Positions 1 to 8,529 of a stretch of DNA of 33,244 nucleotides are shown piece after piece. The stretch covers positions 1-33,244 of the forward strand of contig JAISMC010000126.1 in the NCBI GenBank assembly GCA_031276965.1, given 5' to 3'. The stretch is from Treponema sp. Its GTDB lineage: Bacteria; Spirochaetota; Spirochaetia; Treponematales; Breznakiellaceae. The notes below the pieces were generated by a model. The model saw only the letters and a list, made by a program, of their open reading frames with translations. It did no database searches and was not told the origin of the DNA. Both the position numbers and the translations under genes were made by a program. Numbering within the stretch: the stretch's first letter is position 1; each line of letters opens with the position of its first letter.

Positions 1-50
1 CGCATACAAAAAATTGGTATTAAACCAGACGGTATTATAAACTTCCTATC

Positions 51-168
51 GAACGAGCCTCCGGTCAAACCAACGCAACGCCTAAGATACCGCGGAGCTC
101 TGCTCCGCGGAGGCTCATTCGCAGTGGGGTCTAATACCCAAAAACCTGCCCTTCGGCGGGGAGGTTCA
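51..168. repeat. Cluster of GC-rich palindromes in the left intergenic region
   Basis: Two hairpins and a longer competing inverted repeat are directly visible. A perfect 9-bp stem (CCGCGGAGC, loop TCT, GCTCCGCGG) spans 90-110. Its right arm also takes part in an 11/12 match between 51-62 (gaacgagcctcc) and 109-120 (ggaggctcattc), so two alternative folds exist. A second hairpin with a TTCG loop lies at about 145-168 (aacctgccc / gcggggaggtt). No open frame with coding character covers the region. It is probably an intergenic palindromic repeat; whether copies exist elsewhere in the genome cannot be told from this window. Confidence 0.6.
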
Positions 169-180
169 TTGTATCCCCAT

Positions 181-219
181 CCGTTAAAAACGGCAAGGAT
201 AATTTTGTTTCCGCCGTTT
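181..219 (-). terminator. Possible terminator of the DUF2339-DUF3999-DUF4139 operon
   Basis: About 60 bases downstream of the DUF4139 stop codon, read on the minus strand, the arms AAACGGC (213-219) and GCCGTTT (188-194) can pair and are followed by more T residues. The loop is 18 bases, longer than ideal for an intrinsic terminator, so this is only a candidate. Confidence 0.35.
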
Positions 220-280
220 CAAAATGCCGGGGTTTACCGGACGGGGCTGTACCTTTAGCGTCCTGCATTAAGCCGGTATG

Positions 281-2410
281 CTACAGATTAAGCGAAGCGA
301 TGTAAGCCTCCAGATCGGCCTGGGCGGCTTGAGCGTTTTTCCGGGCGTCGCCGATTTTTAGGGTGAGGCCGTCGATTTCTTCGTCCATGGCAACCAGCCG
401 TTTAAGGTACTCCTGGCCCTGCTGGGTTTGATTTCCCGCCGCCTCCAGGTTCCGCCTGATCCGGTCCTGTTCGGAAATAAGCCGGGTCTGCTGGGTCTCC
501 AGATCGGTCTGGACATTCTTCGCCGCATCCGCCTTTTGTTTAAGTTCCACCGCCCGCTGCATGGCGGTCCGGATGTGGGCGGGCAGTTCCTGGTTGGAGG
601 CATAACCGGCAAGTATGTCCATCCTGGCCATGGTAAGGCCCGCCTTTTCCATATAGGGCTGTTCTTCCTTCACCGTGAAAAGCAATTCCCGGTTTGCCGG
701 CAGCGTTTGATAAAAACGGTAAAAACCGCCGGTTCTTTCATCAAATTTGGCCGGCTCCGTCAGAACCGCTCCCGGGGTGATAGGATGTTCCAGGACAAGC
801 CGCTTGGGTTCCGCCGAGGCGTTTCTGATGGTGTAGGTTCTTTCATAGATGCGCTTCCGGTTAATGGTCATGATCCCGCCGCTTATGGTAACCATGCTTA
901 GGATCTGGGAATTGGTAAATCCGGCGTTTCCGGTAACGGAGAGATCCTCTCCGTAGGAGATGAGCCGCTTTTCCTGTTCCGGGAAAAATTCAATGAGGGC
1001 GTCCCCTGCGTATGCGCCGCCGTCGTAGATCGTAAGGGGCCCCGCGGGAAGCTTCATCCCCGTGGTATTGTGTAATTCGGCCCCCAAATAGGGGTGAACC
1101 GTTCTCCCCAGGGCCCGTTCACCCGAGAGGATCAGGAGCTTGACGGCGGTAACGTTTCCCTCCACCAGGGGCAGCATGGCGCTCTGCCGGCGGTTCAGGC
1201 TTACGGGCGTTTTGATTGTAAAGGCGAATTGATCCCCCAGGGCTGCGGCGCGGGCGGTATCCACGACGCCCCCCGCCACACTGGGAGCGGCCGCTGGAAC
1301 GGACCCTTGGGCAATTTCCCGCTTCTCCTCGGCGTAGGCTTCCGCACGGAGGGCCTTTCGGGCCTGGGAACCGCCTGCGTTTTCCGCATTACCGTCTTTC
1401 CCCGATTCCCAGGTTTCCGCTTCCGCGGTTCCCGCGATGGCCAGGGGCAGGGTGGGACGATTCACGTAATATGGCGGGTAGAGGTTTTGAATGAAGGAGA
1501 CGGGCCGTCCCGCCGCCAGAGACAGTTCCACATCCTGCCAGTCCGTTCCGCCGTCGTTGTCCACAATGGCCCAACCCTGGAGCAGGGCATTGGGCCGGGA
1601 ATCCGCCGGAGAAGAACGGGAAAGATCCAGCCGGTAGGAAACTTTCCATACCGGGGCGGGGATCACGTAACTTATGGAAACCAGCCGGCTGCCGCCGCCG
1701 GGAAGTTCTACCGTAAGATCCCTGGTCTCCAAATTCCTCGAGGCCATGATCAAATCCAGGGCCCGGTTAAGATCGGCGTTTATTCCGGGATCCTTAAAGG
1801 AAAAGGAGAAGATGTCCTTAAAGGCGGTAATCCTGATACCCTGGGCCGTGTAGAGGGAGAGATAGGGTTCCGGAACCGGCGGATCCCCGTATTCCACTGC
1901 GGAAAGCGCCGGACGGTATTCGATCCCGATGATCCTGCCCACGGCGGGCGGGCCTTCCGGCCTATCGGCGGTGTATACCTCCAACTCCGCCCCTTTAAGA
2001 CCGCCGATAATCTGGGGAATGCCGGGATCCCCGGAAAGATCGATCCTAAGATCCTTTAGGGTACGGTAGAGGGTGTATTCAGAAGGATAGTGTACCAGCG
2101 GGGCGGCGGAGGAGGGATCGTTTATTACCAAAGATTTTAACGCGTCGTTAACGGCGTTGGCATTAAAAGGAAGCTTTAGCGCCGCCCCTTTCGAAAGGGT
2201 TCCCGCATATTCAAAGAAGGCAACCCCCGATGAATAGATGGTGATTCTGCGGAGGGGGATAAATTCCTCCGCCGCGCCGCTTTTTCCGGCGGGGCTGTCC
2301 GAAACCGGGGACTGCCCCGTCCTGTCCGCCGCGGCCTGGGCATAGAGGCCCGCCCCGGCTAAAAAGATAAAACTACAGGCCGCCAGAACCGGCAGCGGGA
2401 ATCGTTTCAT
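281..2410 (-). CDS. DUF4139 domain-containing secreted protein
   Basis: The protein has 709 residues. The start is set at the ATG at 2410, which opens a clear signal peptide (MKRFPLPVLAACSFIFLAG… ending LYAQ) and overlaps the TGA of the upstream DUF3999 gene as ATGA; an aggagc motif lies just upstream. An in-frame extension to 2491 would run backwards into the upstream gene and hide the signal peptide, so it is rejected. The mature N-terminus (ITIYSSGVAFFEYAG…) and the long beta-rich middle fit DUF4139 (PF13598). The last 110 residues are rich in Gln, Glu, Lys and Ala and should form a coiled coil. An Ala/Glu-rich insert sits near residues 330-385. The family has no established activity; it often occurs in envelope settings. 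The protein is probably periplasmic or outer-membrane associated and acts with the two genes it is coupled to. Confidence 0.8.
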   Translation of the reverse strand: MKRFPLPVLAACSFIFLAGAGLYAQAAADRTGQSPVSDSPAGKSGAAEEFIPLRRITIYSSGVAFFEYAGTLSKGAALKLPFNANAVNDALKSLVINDPSSAAPLVHYPSEYTLYRTLKDLRIDLSGDPGIPQIIGGLKGAELEVYTADRPEGPPAVGRIIGIEYRPALSAVEYGDPPVPEPYLSLYTAQGIRITAFKDIFSFSFKDPGINADLNRALDLIMASRNLETRDLTVELPGGGSRLVSISYVIPAPVWKVSYRLDLSRSSPADSRPNALLQGWAIVDNDGGTDWQDVELSLAAGRPVSFIQNLYPPYYVNRPTLPLAIAGTAEAETWESGKDGNAENAGGSQARKALRAEAYAEEKREIAQGSVPAAAPSVAGGVVDTARAAALGDQFAFTIKTPVSLNRRQSAMLPLVEGNVTAVKLLILSGERALGRTVHPYLGAELHNTTGMKLPAGPLTIYDGGAYAGDALIEFFPEQEKRLISYGEDLSVTGNAGFTNSQILSMVTISGGIMTINRKRIYERTYTIRNASAEPKRLVLEHPITPGAVLTEPAKFDERTGGFYRFYQTLPANRELLFTVKEEQPYMEKAGLTMARMDILAGYASNQELPAHIRTAMQRAVELKQKADAAKNVQTDLETQQTRLISEQDRIRRNLEAAGNQTQQGQEYLKRLVAMDEEIDGLTLKIGDARKNAQAAQADLEAYIASLNL

Positions 2411-3807
2411 ATATGCTCCTTTTTCATAGATCGGGCAATATATAGGGCCAGGCCGGAGAGGAAGAGTACCGCCAGGATCAGGATGGTCCACAGTATAAAC
2501 TGCCCCCAGTTTACGCCGAACCGGGATCCGGCGGCCCGGGGCCTTGGCCGGTACAAGGGTTCCCCCAGAGGCCGGGCGTTTTCAATTTCCGGTCCGCCGG
2601 TTTCCCCGGCAATTTCGGGTAGTTTCAAATCCCCCTCCGTCTGGGGCCGGCAGTCTCCGCTGCCCCAGGCTAAGGTCCAAGGGCCGGCGCCCCGGCCCAG
2701 AAACACCAGTTCGTAGACCGCCCAGCGTATAGTACAGTCCGGCGGCGCCGAGAAGGCCACGTCTCCGGCGGCCTCCAGTTCCCAGAAGGGGGCGGAAGAA
2801 TGTATGTCCAGGGCTTCGCTTACCCGGATTTCACCGGTGCCAGTTGAGATACGGAACAGGTTGGTCCGGGCGACAAAGGACCATTCATCTTCCGGGGCAA
2901 ATTTATTTTTGACATTGACCTCTATGGAATCGGCCTGGGACAGCGGAAAGTCTATCGCCGTTAAAGGATAGAAACCGCCCAGGGCATAACCGGCTATCCG
3001 TTTGTCCTTCCCCTGCCATGTCCCGGCGATAGTTTTTTCCCGTACCGCAGGGGGAATCTCGACGGCGTCAAATACAGCGGTGATTTTCCGGGGCCGGATA
3101 TCCGGAGAAGAACCCTCCGGGGTCAAGCGGTCTGCCGGCGGCCTATCGAATTTGAGGAGGAGGTAGCGCTTGTCTCCCTGGGGAAGTTCCAGCGAGTTGC
3201 GGTCCGCCGTACCGCCGCCGAACCATGCCAGGGTCTGGCGTTTTTCAAATTTCCGCCACCGGGCAAGATCGGAGCTGGAATAGATCTGCACTCCGGTATG
3301 ATACGCTTTTTCCTCTTTTCCCGGAACGATATTCAGCATAGACGGGGTATGGGAGAGGCCGGAAAGATCCAGAAGATAAGCGGACGCAGCGGAAGAGGGA
3401 AGGCCCCGGCTCTTAATGTTCAGCACCGTTCCATCGGTACTGAACATAATGTCCGTGCTGGCGGGCAGAGCCGTATCGTCTTCTTGTTCCCAGCGGAAGA
3501 AGGGAACCTCCTCCGGCGGCGGGATAAAGACGCTCCCCGGAACCCGGCGGATCACGAAGGGGACCACATTCCCCGCTTCGTCAAATACCCGTATGTCCCC
3601 CATGTCCGGCCGTTCTATGCCCTGGTATACCGCCTCGGGGATCTCAAACCCCAGAAGGCCGCCGGGAGTTCCGGTTAAGACCAGGGACCCCGCAAAGTCC
3701 TCCGGTTCCGGAACCTTGGCCTCCTGGCCGGAGAGGGCGCCTGCCAGGCCCAGGAGGAACAGCGGGAGAAGGGACGAAAAAACGGCGGGGCCCTGTTTGT
3801 CCGTCAT
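2407..3807 (-). CDS. DUF3999 family envelope protein
   Basis: The protein has 466 residues with an N-terminal signal sequence (hydrophobic residues about 10-26, ending LSGQ). The long beta-rich region opens with the family-like phrase GFEIPEAVYQGIERPDMGDIRVFD-type text, followed by VPFVIRR. A single C-terminal membrane segment (about residues 437-459, FILWTILILAVLFLSGLAL) is followed by a short basic tail (RSMKKEHI). This layout, a periplasmic domain anchored by one C-terminal helix, is typical of DUF3999. Its start overlaps the DUF2339 stop as ATGA and its stop overlaps the DUF4139 start as ATGA. DUF3999 is commonly found next to DUF2339, which supports the call. The function is unknown; a complex with the polytopic DUF2339 partner is a reasonable inference. 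Confidence 0.8.
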   Translation of the reverse strand: MTDKQGPAVFSSLLPLFLLGLAGALSGQEAKVPEPEDFAGSLVLTGTPGGLLGFEIPEAVYQGIERPDMGDIRVFDEAGNVVPFVIRRVPGSVFIPPPEEVPFFRWEQEDDTALPASTDIMFSTDGTVLNIKSRGLPSSAASAYLLDLSGLSHTPSMLNIVPGKEEKAYHTGVQIYSSSDLARWRKFEKRQTLAWFGGGTADRNSLELPQGDKRYLLLKFDRPPADRLTPEGSSPDIRPRKITAVFDAVEIPPAVREKTIAGTWQGKDKRIAGYALGGFYPLTAIDFPLSQADSIEVNVKNKFAPEDEWSFVARTNLFRISTGTGEIRVSEALDIHSSAPFWELEAAGDVAFSAPPDCTIRWAVYELVFLGRGAGPWTLAWGSGDCRPQTEGDLKLPEIAGETGGPEIENARPLGEPLYRPRPRAAGSRFGVNWGQFILWTILILAVLFLSGLALYIARSMKKEHI

Positions 3808-6677
3808 GGCTTTGTCTCCGGGGACGGCTGTTTCTCCGCCGCAGGGGGCAGGGGGGCTATCCAGCCGATGAAGAGGAGCAGGAGCCCGGCAATAAAAAAA
3901 GAGACAATTCTCGTAACCGCCCCGGTTCCGGCTAAATCCAGGATGAGAAGTTTCCCGATGTCCGCCACCGTCAGGACTGCTCCAGCGATCCAGACTTTCC
4001 GCAGGGACAGCCTGCTTCCCCAGATAATATGACCTATGCCGTAGACTGCCCAGAGGATGAAGAGGCAGAGATGAAACAGTTCGGAACTAAACACCCGGCG
4101 ATAAGGGACATCCCCGTAAAAATGCACGCTCCGGGCAATGACGGCAATGCTGAAGAGAAAGATCATGCCGTCGATGACAGTAAAAAGCGCCGGTTTCTTC
4201 AACCGCGGCAGTTTTTGCTGTTTCTGCAAGGCGGACTGCCAGAGGAGGAACAGGACTATACAGAAGGCCTCCTCCAAATCCAGCGGATTGATGACAGGGA
4301 TGTAGAAGGGCAGGGGAGCGGGATCGCCCGAAAGAAAGAGGGTAACGAAAAACCAGATCCCCATGATACAGCTTAAAACAAGGGGAAGGACAAAGAAGAA
4401 GATCCTTTTACGGAAACCCGCCGCCGCTGCAGAAGGGGCCGGAGGATGCAGGAGCTCTCCTCCGCAGAGGGGGTAGGGCGCGGCCATGACGCGCCCGGAG
4501 GGGGGAATTTCCCCCTTCAAACCGAATTCCGGTTCAGTCCATAGACGCCGGGCCAAAAGGCCTATACCGGTCATTGTTATAAAAACAGGGGCCATCCCCG
4601 CAAGACTTGTCCAGGCCGGGGCGAATTCGCGGGACAGGGTAAGGGCCCGGCCCGAGGAACTTATTACACTCAGGGCGATAAAAATGTCAATCAAAAACCA
4701 GACGCTGTGGAGTTCCTCCCAAAGTTCCTTCCGCAGGAACAAGAGAAGCAGGGCCTGGACGGCAAAGAAGGCGATCCAGCCCCAAAGGAAAGGGCCCTGA
4801 AAAAAATTATGGCTCAGAATCATCCGGGGCTGGGAGACAAAATAGGGGGTCCGGATTATAAAAGTTGACAGAACCAGGTAGAGGCCGAATACCGGAGCCG
4901 GGATCATACCGGTACGGTAGACCGGAACGCGGAGAAATTTTGATCCGGCAAAGGCCGCCAAGGCCGAAGCGGAGCAGAATAAAAAGACAGCCGCCCCGGG
5001 ATTGTCGAGGGACCGGTAGATCTCGTAAAACCATCCGCCGAACCACCAGGAAAAGGCCCAGATCCCCAGAATCACGGGGAAGGCGGACAGCCATACACGG
5101 TTTTCCGTATTCCGGGTTTTGAGGGAAAAGTGAGGTGAATGTCCGGTGATAAAGACCATCACCATGGCGGAGAAGGCAATAACCAGGGAACCGATGAACC
5201 GGACGCTGCGGAAGGCTCCCCCGCCGTAGACAAAGAAGGCCTGTTCCGCAGCAAAGGCAAGCGCCGCCGCCAGGTGCAGAATGAGCCCTGCGGCGGCGGT
5301 TTTGCAATTTTTCAGCCTGAGACCGAAAAAGAATACCACCACCCCTTCGGCGGCCCAGACTGCGCTGGTGATCCGGGGGGCCAGTTCCAGCGGTATGGCG
5401 AGGTTCACCAGCAGCAGGGCAAGTCCTATGTACCCTTCGGCGAAGATACGCATTGCTCCGCCCCGGCGTTTCCGGATGATAAGGGCCAGAAAAATATAAA
5501 GGGCGGAGAAGATAAGGCAGATTAGGGCGTGTCCGTGGGGAACCGGATCAAAGATCGTCCACTGGAGGACAGCGCCCGCGAGGGGAGTTCCCAGTACCAG
5601 GATCAAATCGAAAAAGGTATCTCTCCGGGTTTTTTCCGCGCCGAAACCGTGGATCCCCAGGATGGTGAAGATGGCGATGTAGGCCAGGAAGAAGGGTTCC
5701 GTCCGCCAGAACATGGTGGGATCGTAATAGACGGCTGTCCAGGAAACGGCAAAACCGAAGGTACAGAGGAAGGCCAAAAAATTGAGTCCCTTCCAGCGCC
5801 GGAACAGGCTGATAACCAGGACCCCCAGATCGAGGACTCCGTAATAGGCAAAGATAAAAACATAGTTTCCTCCGCCCGGGGCCAGAAGCAGGGGAGCGGC
5901 GAAGCCCCCCAGGAAACCCAGCAGGGCCAGGGCCTGGGACCCCTGAAAGAAGGCGAGGATAAGGGCCGGAGGCAGGAGGACACTTAACAAAATGAGGGAA
6001 ACCAGGGGCGGGAAATAGGAAGTCAGCCTGTGGGCGGCAAAGACGGACAGGTAAAGTATGCCTATGCCGCCCCCCTGGAACAGCAGGAAATAAACGGGCC
6101 GTTTGTTCCTGAAACGCCAGCCCGCGGCCAACATGACAAGACCCGAAAGAGCCGCCCCGGCGATTCCCATTTCTACGGTAAAAAAACCCCGGTTTGCCAG
6201 GTAGGTGATCAGCATGGCAAAAGCCGCAATGAGAAGGATGATTCCCCCGGCGGCCCAGAGATTCCCGCCGCGGATAAAGGCGGTCAGGGAATTTTTTAAC
6301 GCCGGAGGGGCCGGCGTTTCCACGGGCACGGAGGTAACGGTATCAGCCGGGACGAAATCCGCAGCTTCCACCGGCATGGACGCCGCCGGCATGGACGCCG
6401 CTGGTGCGGACGCCGCCGGGACAGCGAATTCAACAGGCTCTGCCGGGGACGCTTCCATAACAGGCGGCGAGACGCCGGCGGATTCCGTCCCGGCCTCCAT
6501 GCCGGCGGTATGGGTCCGGCCGGATATTAGGGATCTAACGCCCTCTTCCAAAAGGCCGATACGCCTCCCGTATTCCCGGAGCCGTTCCGCCTGATTAGCG
6601 GTTCTCACCAGAAGGGCTATAACGCCGATAACGGCAAATAAAAACACGGCGATGATGGTGAAAACTATCCCTTCCAT
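3804..6677 (-). CDS. DUF2339 polytopic membrane protein
   Basis: This 957-residue protein is the first gene of the operon. It starts with a membrane helix (about residues 4-24), then a short predicted coiled-coil stretch (NQAERLREYGRRIGLLEEGVRSL), then an Ala/Pro/Val-rich linker (about 65-125), and then some twenty or more hydrophobic segments to the C-terminus. Long glycine-rich helices such as GFLGGFAAPLLLAPGGG fit DUF2339 (PF10101). A proline/glutamate-rich tail ends the protein. The linker contains AASMP repeats encoded by three 15-nt DNA repeats. No strong Shine-Dalgarno sequence precedes the ATG at 6677. The gene diverges from the C1 peptidase gene across a 192-bp gap that should contain both promoters. 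No catalytic residues can be assigned; the family's role is unknown. Confidence 0.85.
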   Translation of the reverse strand: MEGIVFTIIAVFLFAVIGVIALLVRTANQAERLREYGRRIGLLEEGVRSLISGRTHTAGMEAGTESAGVSPPVMEASPAEPVEFAVPAASAPAASMPAASMPVEAADFVPADTVTSVPVETPAPPALKNSLTAFIRGGNLWAAGGIILLIAAFAMLITYLANRGFFTVEMGIAGAALSGLVMLAAGWRFRNKRPVYFLLFQGGGIGILYLSVFAAHRLTSYFPPLVSLILLSVLLPPALILAFFQGSQALALLGFLGGFAAPLLLAPGGGNYVFIFAYYGVLDLGVLVISLFRRWKGLNFLAFLCTFGFAVSWTAVYYDPTMFWRTEPFFLAYIAIFTILGIHGFGAEKTRRDTFFDLILVLGTPLAGAVLQWTIFDPVPHGHALICLIFSALYIFLALIIRKRRGGAMRIFAEGYIGLALLLVNLAIPLELAPRITSAVWAAEGVVVFFFGLRLKNCKTAAAGLILHLAAALAFAAEQAFFVYGGGAFRSVRFIGSLVIAFSAMVMVFITGHSPHFSLKTRNTENRVWLSAFPVILGIWAFSWWFGGWFYEIYRSLDNPGAAVFLFCSASALAAFAGSKFLRVPVYRTGMIPAPVFGLYLVLSTFIIRTPYFVSQPRMILSHNFFQGPFLWGWIAFFAVQALLLLFLRKELWEELHSVWFLIDIFIALSVISSSGRALTLSREFAPAWTSLAGMAPVFITMTGIGLLARRLWTEPEFGLKGEIPPSGRVMAAPYPLCGGELLHPPAPSAAAAGFRKRIFFFVLPLVLSCIMGIWFFVTLFLSGDPAPLPFYIPVINPLDLEEAFCIVLFLLWQSALQKQQKLPRLKKPALFTVIDGMIFLFSIAVIARSVHFYGDVPYRRVFSSELFHLCLFILWAVYGIGHIIWGSRLSLRKVWIAGAVLTVADIGKLLILDLAGTGAVTRIVSFFIAGLLLLFIGWIAPLPPAAEKQPSPETKP
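6371..6415. repeat. Three tandem 15-nt repeats inside the DUF2339 linker
   Basis: Two identical 15-nt units (ccggcatggacgccg at 6371-6385 and 6386-6400) are followed by a diverged third (ctggtgcggacgccg, 6401-6415). They encode AASMP/AASAP repeats on the minus strand and keep the frame, so changes in copy number would alter linker length without breaking the protein. Confidence 0.85.
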
Positions 6678-6869
6678 AAGTTATCAAGAATACCCTGAAA
6701 ATGTATTTCCGTAAACGGCCGGATATCTGCAGGTGTACAAGCTTCGGGAATTCCGGCATTTGCCATGAGAACGCCTGGGACGGTTCTTTCGCTTGTAACC
6801 AGCCATTCCACGGCGGACCTCACCGCTTTACCGTTGACTGATTTGATCGTTAATGCATACCATATTAGG

Positions 6870-8309
6870 ATGCGGAATATAAAGAATTTTGCGGTAATCG
6901 TCCTCCTGCTTTTCCTTTTCGGCGCAGGGACCCTGTACCCCCAGCAGCGCTATCCCCTGGGGGCCATTTTCGACGAAGCTGCCTACAGCCGTCTGCCCCG
7001 GAAGGCGGCTCTGGCAAGCCGGGCCTACGAGGGGCTGCCGAAATCTTACTCGCTGAAACAGTATGCGCCCCTGCCTGGGGATCAGATTGATTACGGAACC
7101 TGCGTAGCCTGGGCTTCGGCTTATGCGGCGCGGACCATCTCGGAATCCGTAGCCCTGGGCCGGAAGGATCAGACCGATACCACTAGGAACGCCTTTTCGC
7201 CGGTCTATGTCTACCGGAGCATCAGGCCCGATGATCCCGAATGCCGCCAGGGAGCGCAGATCTTCTGGGCCCTGGATTTGATGAAGGATTCCGGAGCCGT
7301 AAAGATGCTCGACATTGAACGGACGGTAGCTTTTCCCAGGGTTGATCTTTCCCAGTACCGGGAAAGCAGGAAGTACCCTATTGCCGATTATGTTACCCTC
7401 TTTTCCCGGAATGATAAAAGCAAACCGGGCCTGGTGGTTAGGACAATAAAGAAAAGTCTTGTGGAGGGGAAACCCGTTATCATCGGCATGAATACTCCCC
7501 CCTCGTTTATGGAGGCGGACAGCGTATGGCAGCCGGTGGAGAGTTCCGGTTTCTTTTACGGCGGTCATGCCATGTGCGTAGTGGGCTATGACGACGAAAA
7601 AAACGGCGGTGTCTTTGAGGTGATCAACAGCTGGGGCAGAAAATGGGGCAACGGCGGCTTTATGTGGATTCCCTATGCGGCCTTCGTCGATTTTACTATG
7701 GAAGGCTATGAGATGATAGAGAATCTTGCGGTCTACAGTGAGGCGGTAAAGTTTGCAGGTTCCGTTCAGGTTGAAATTGTCTCCGAATCCGGCGTAAGAT
7801 CCGCCCCCCTGGTTTCTATGTCCGGCGCTTTCTACAAAACCGCCGATCCTCTGGGAGAGGGGACCCGGTTCCGCTTTGCGGCGGCCTCCGGCGAAAGCGC
7901 CTATGTGTATGCCTTTGCCGCGTCCCAGGCGCCGGACACTGCCGCCGGTCCGGGTGATTTCTTTTCTCCGGTACTGTTGTTTCCCCAGGCCGGCGTTTCG
8001 CCGCTGCTCAATTACCAGGACAGCGCTATTACTATGCCCGGCGAAGACCATGTTCTTGTGCTGGACGCCGCCCCCGGGACGGAGTACTTATTTATACTGT
8101 ATGCAAAACAGGCCCTGGACATCCGGACCATTATGCGCCGTTTTGAAAGTGCGGAGGGGACGCCTGCCGAACGGCTGTCCGCTGCGGCAGGTCCGAATCT
8201 TTTGAAGGCCGATGCGGTGAGGTACGGCGAGGAAAATGCAGCTTTTACCGCCGAAACAGACGACAGCCGGGCGGTGGCGGCCCTGGTGGTGGCAATAGAT
8301 CACCGTTAG
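6870..8309 (+). CDS. Secreted papain-family (C1) cysteine peptidase with DUF4384-like C-terminal domain
   Basis: The protein has 479 residues from the ATG at 6870, chosen because it opens a signal peptide (MRNIKNFAVIVLLLFLFGAG…LYPQ). The upstream in-frame extension has no signal-like or conserved character. The catalytic triad of family C1 is visible: Cys78 in YGTCVAWAS, His233 in GGHAMCVVGYDD and Asn253 in VINSWGRKWGNGG. After the peptidase domain (about 50-290) the segment FRFAAASGESAYVYAF…LLFPQ…ITMPG…FILYAKQ (about 330-420) matches the pattern of DUF4384, a beta-sandwich often attached to caspase-like peptidases and envelope proteins. No good Shine-Dalgarno sequence is present; a TTGACT (6834-6839) and a weak TACCAT (6858-6863) lie just upstream, so the message may have almost no leader. 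It converges on the caspase gene. Confidence 0.85.
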   Translation: MRNIKNFAVIVLLLFLFGAGTLYPQQRYPLGAIFDEAAYSRLPRKAALASRAYEGLPKSYSLKQYAPLPGDQIDYGTCVAWASAYAARTISESVALGRKDQTDTTRNAFSPVYVYRSIRPDDPECRQGAQIFWALDLMKDSGAVKMLDIERTVAFPRVDLSQYRESRKYPIADYVTLFSRNDKSKPGLVVRTIKKSLVEGKPVIIGMNTPPSFMEADSVWQPVESSGFFYGGHAMCVVGYDDEKNGGVFEVINSWGRKWGNGGFMWIPYAAFVDFTMEGYEMIENLAVYSEAVKFAGSVQVEIVSESGVRSAPLVSMSGAFYKTADPLGEGTRFRFAAASGESAYVYAFAASQAPDTAAGPGDFFSPVLLFPQAGVSPLLNYQDSAITMPGEDHVLVLDAAPGTEYLFILYAKQALDIRTIMRRFESAEGTPAERLSAAAGPNLLKADAVRYGEENAAFTAETDDSRAVAALVVAIDHR

Positions 8310-8529
8310 GCGGTACGCCGGGGCTTTTTCAAAAATGTTAAAATCTTACCTTGTGCAAGGGCGGGATCTTGCAAGACAGCAGCCGGATTGCCGGATAAGT
8401 CAATTACTCTAGCCACAGGGAAACCACGGACTTTTAATTCGCAGGCGGGTTCACGCTTCGATCTTGCTCCGGTTAAATTCCTTTGATCCTGCGAAGTTTA
8501 CGCAACGTAAGTTAAGATTCCGGGAAAGT

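Noticed and set aside
8309-8329. Terminator after the C1 peptidase gene
   Set aside because: The stem ggcg-gta-cgcc is only 4 bp and separated from the T-run by several bases, so it is too weak to list as a feature. The remaining gap to 8529 shows only short palindromes such as ttacg-caa-cgtaa.
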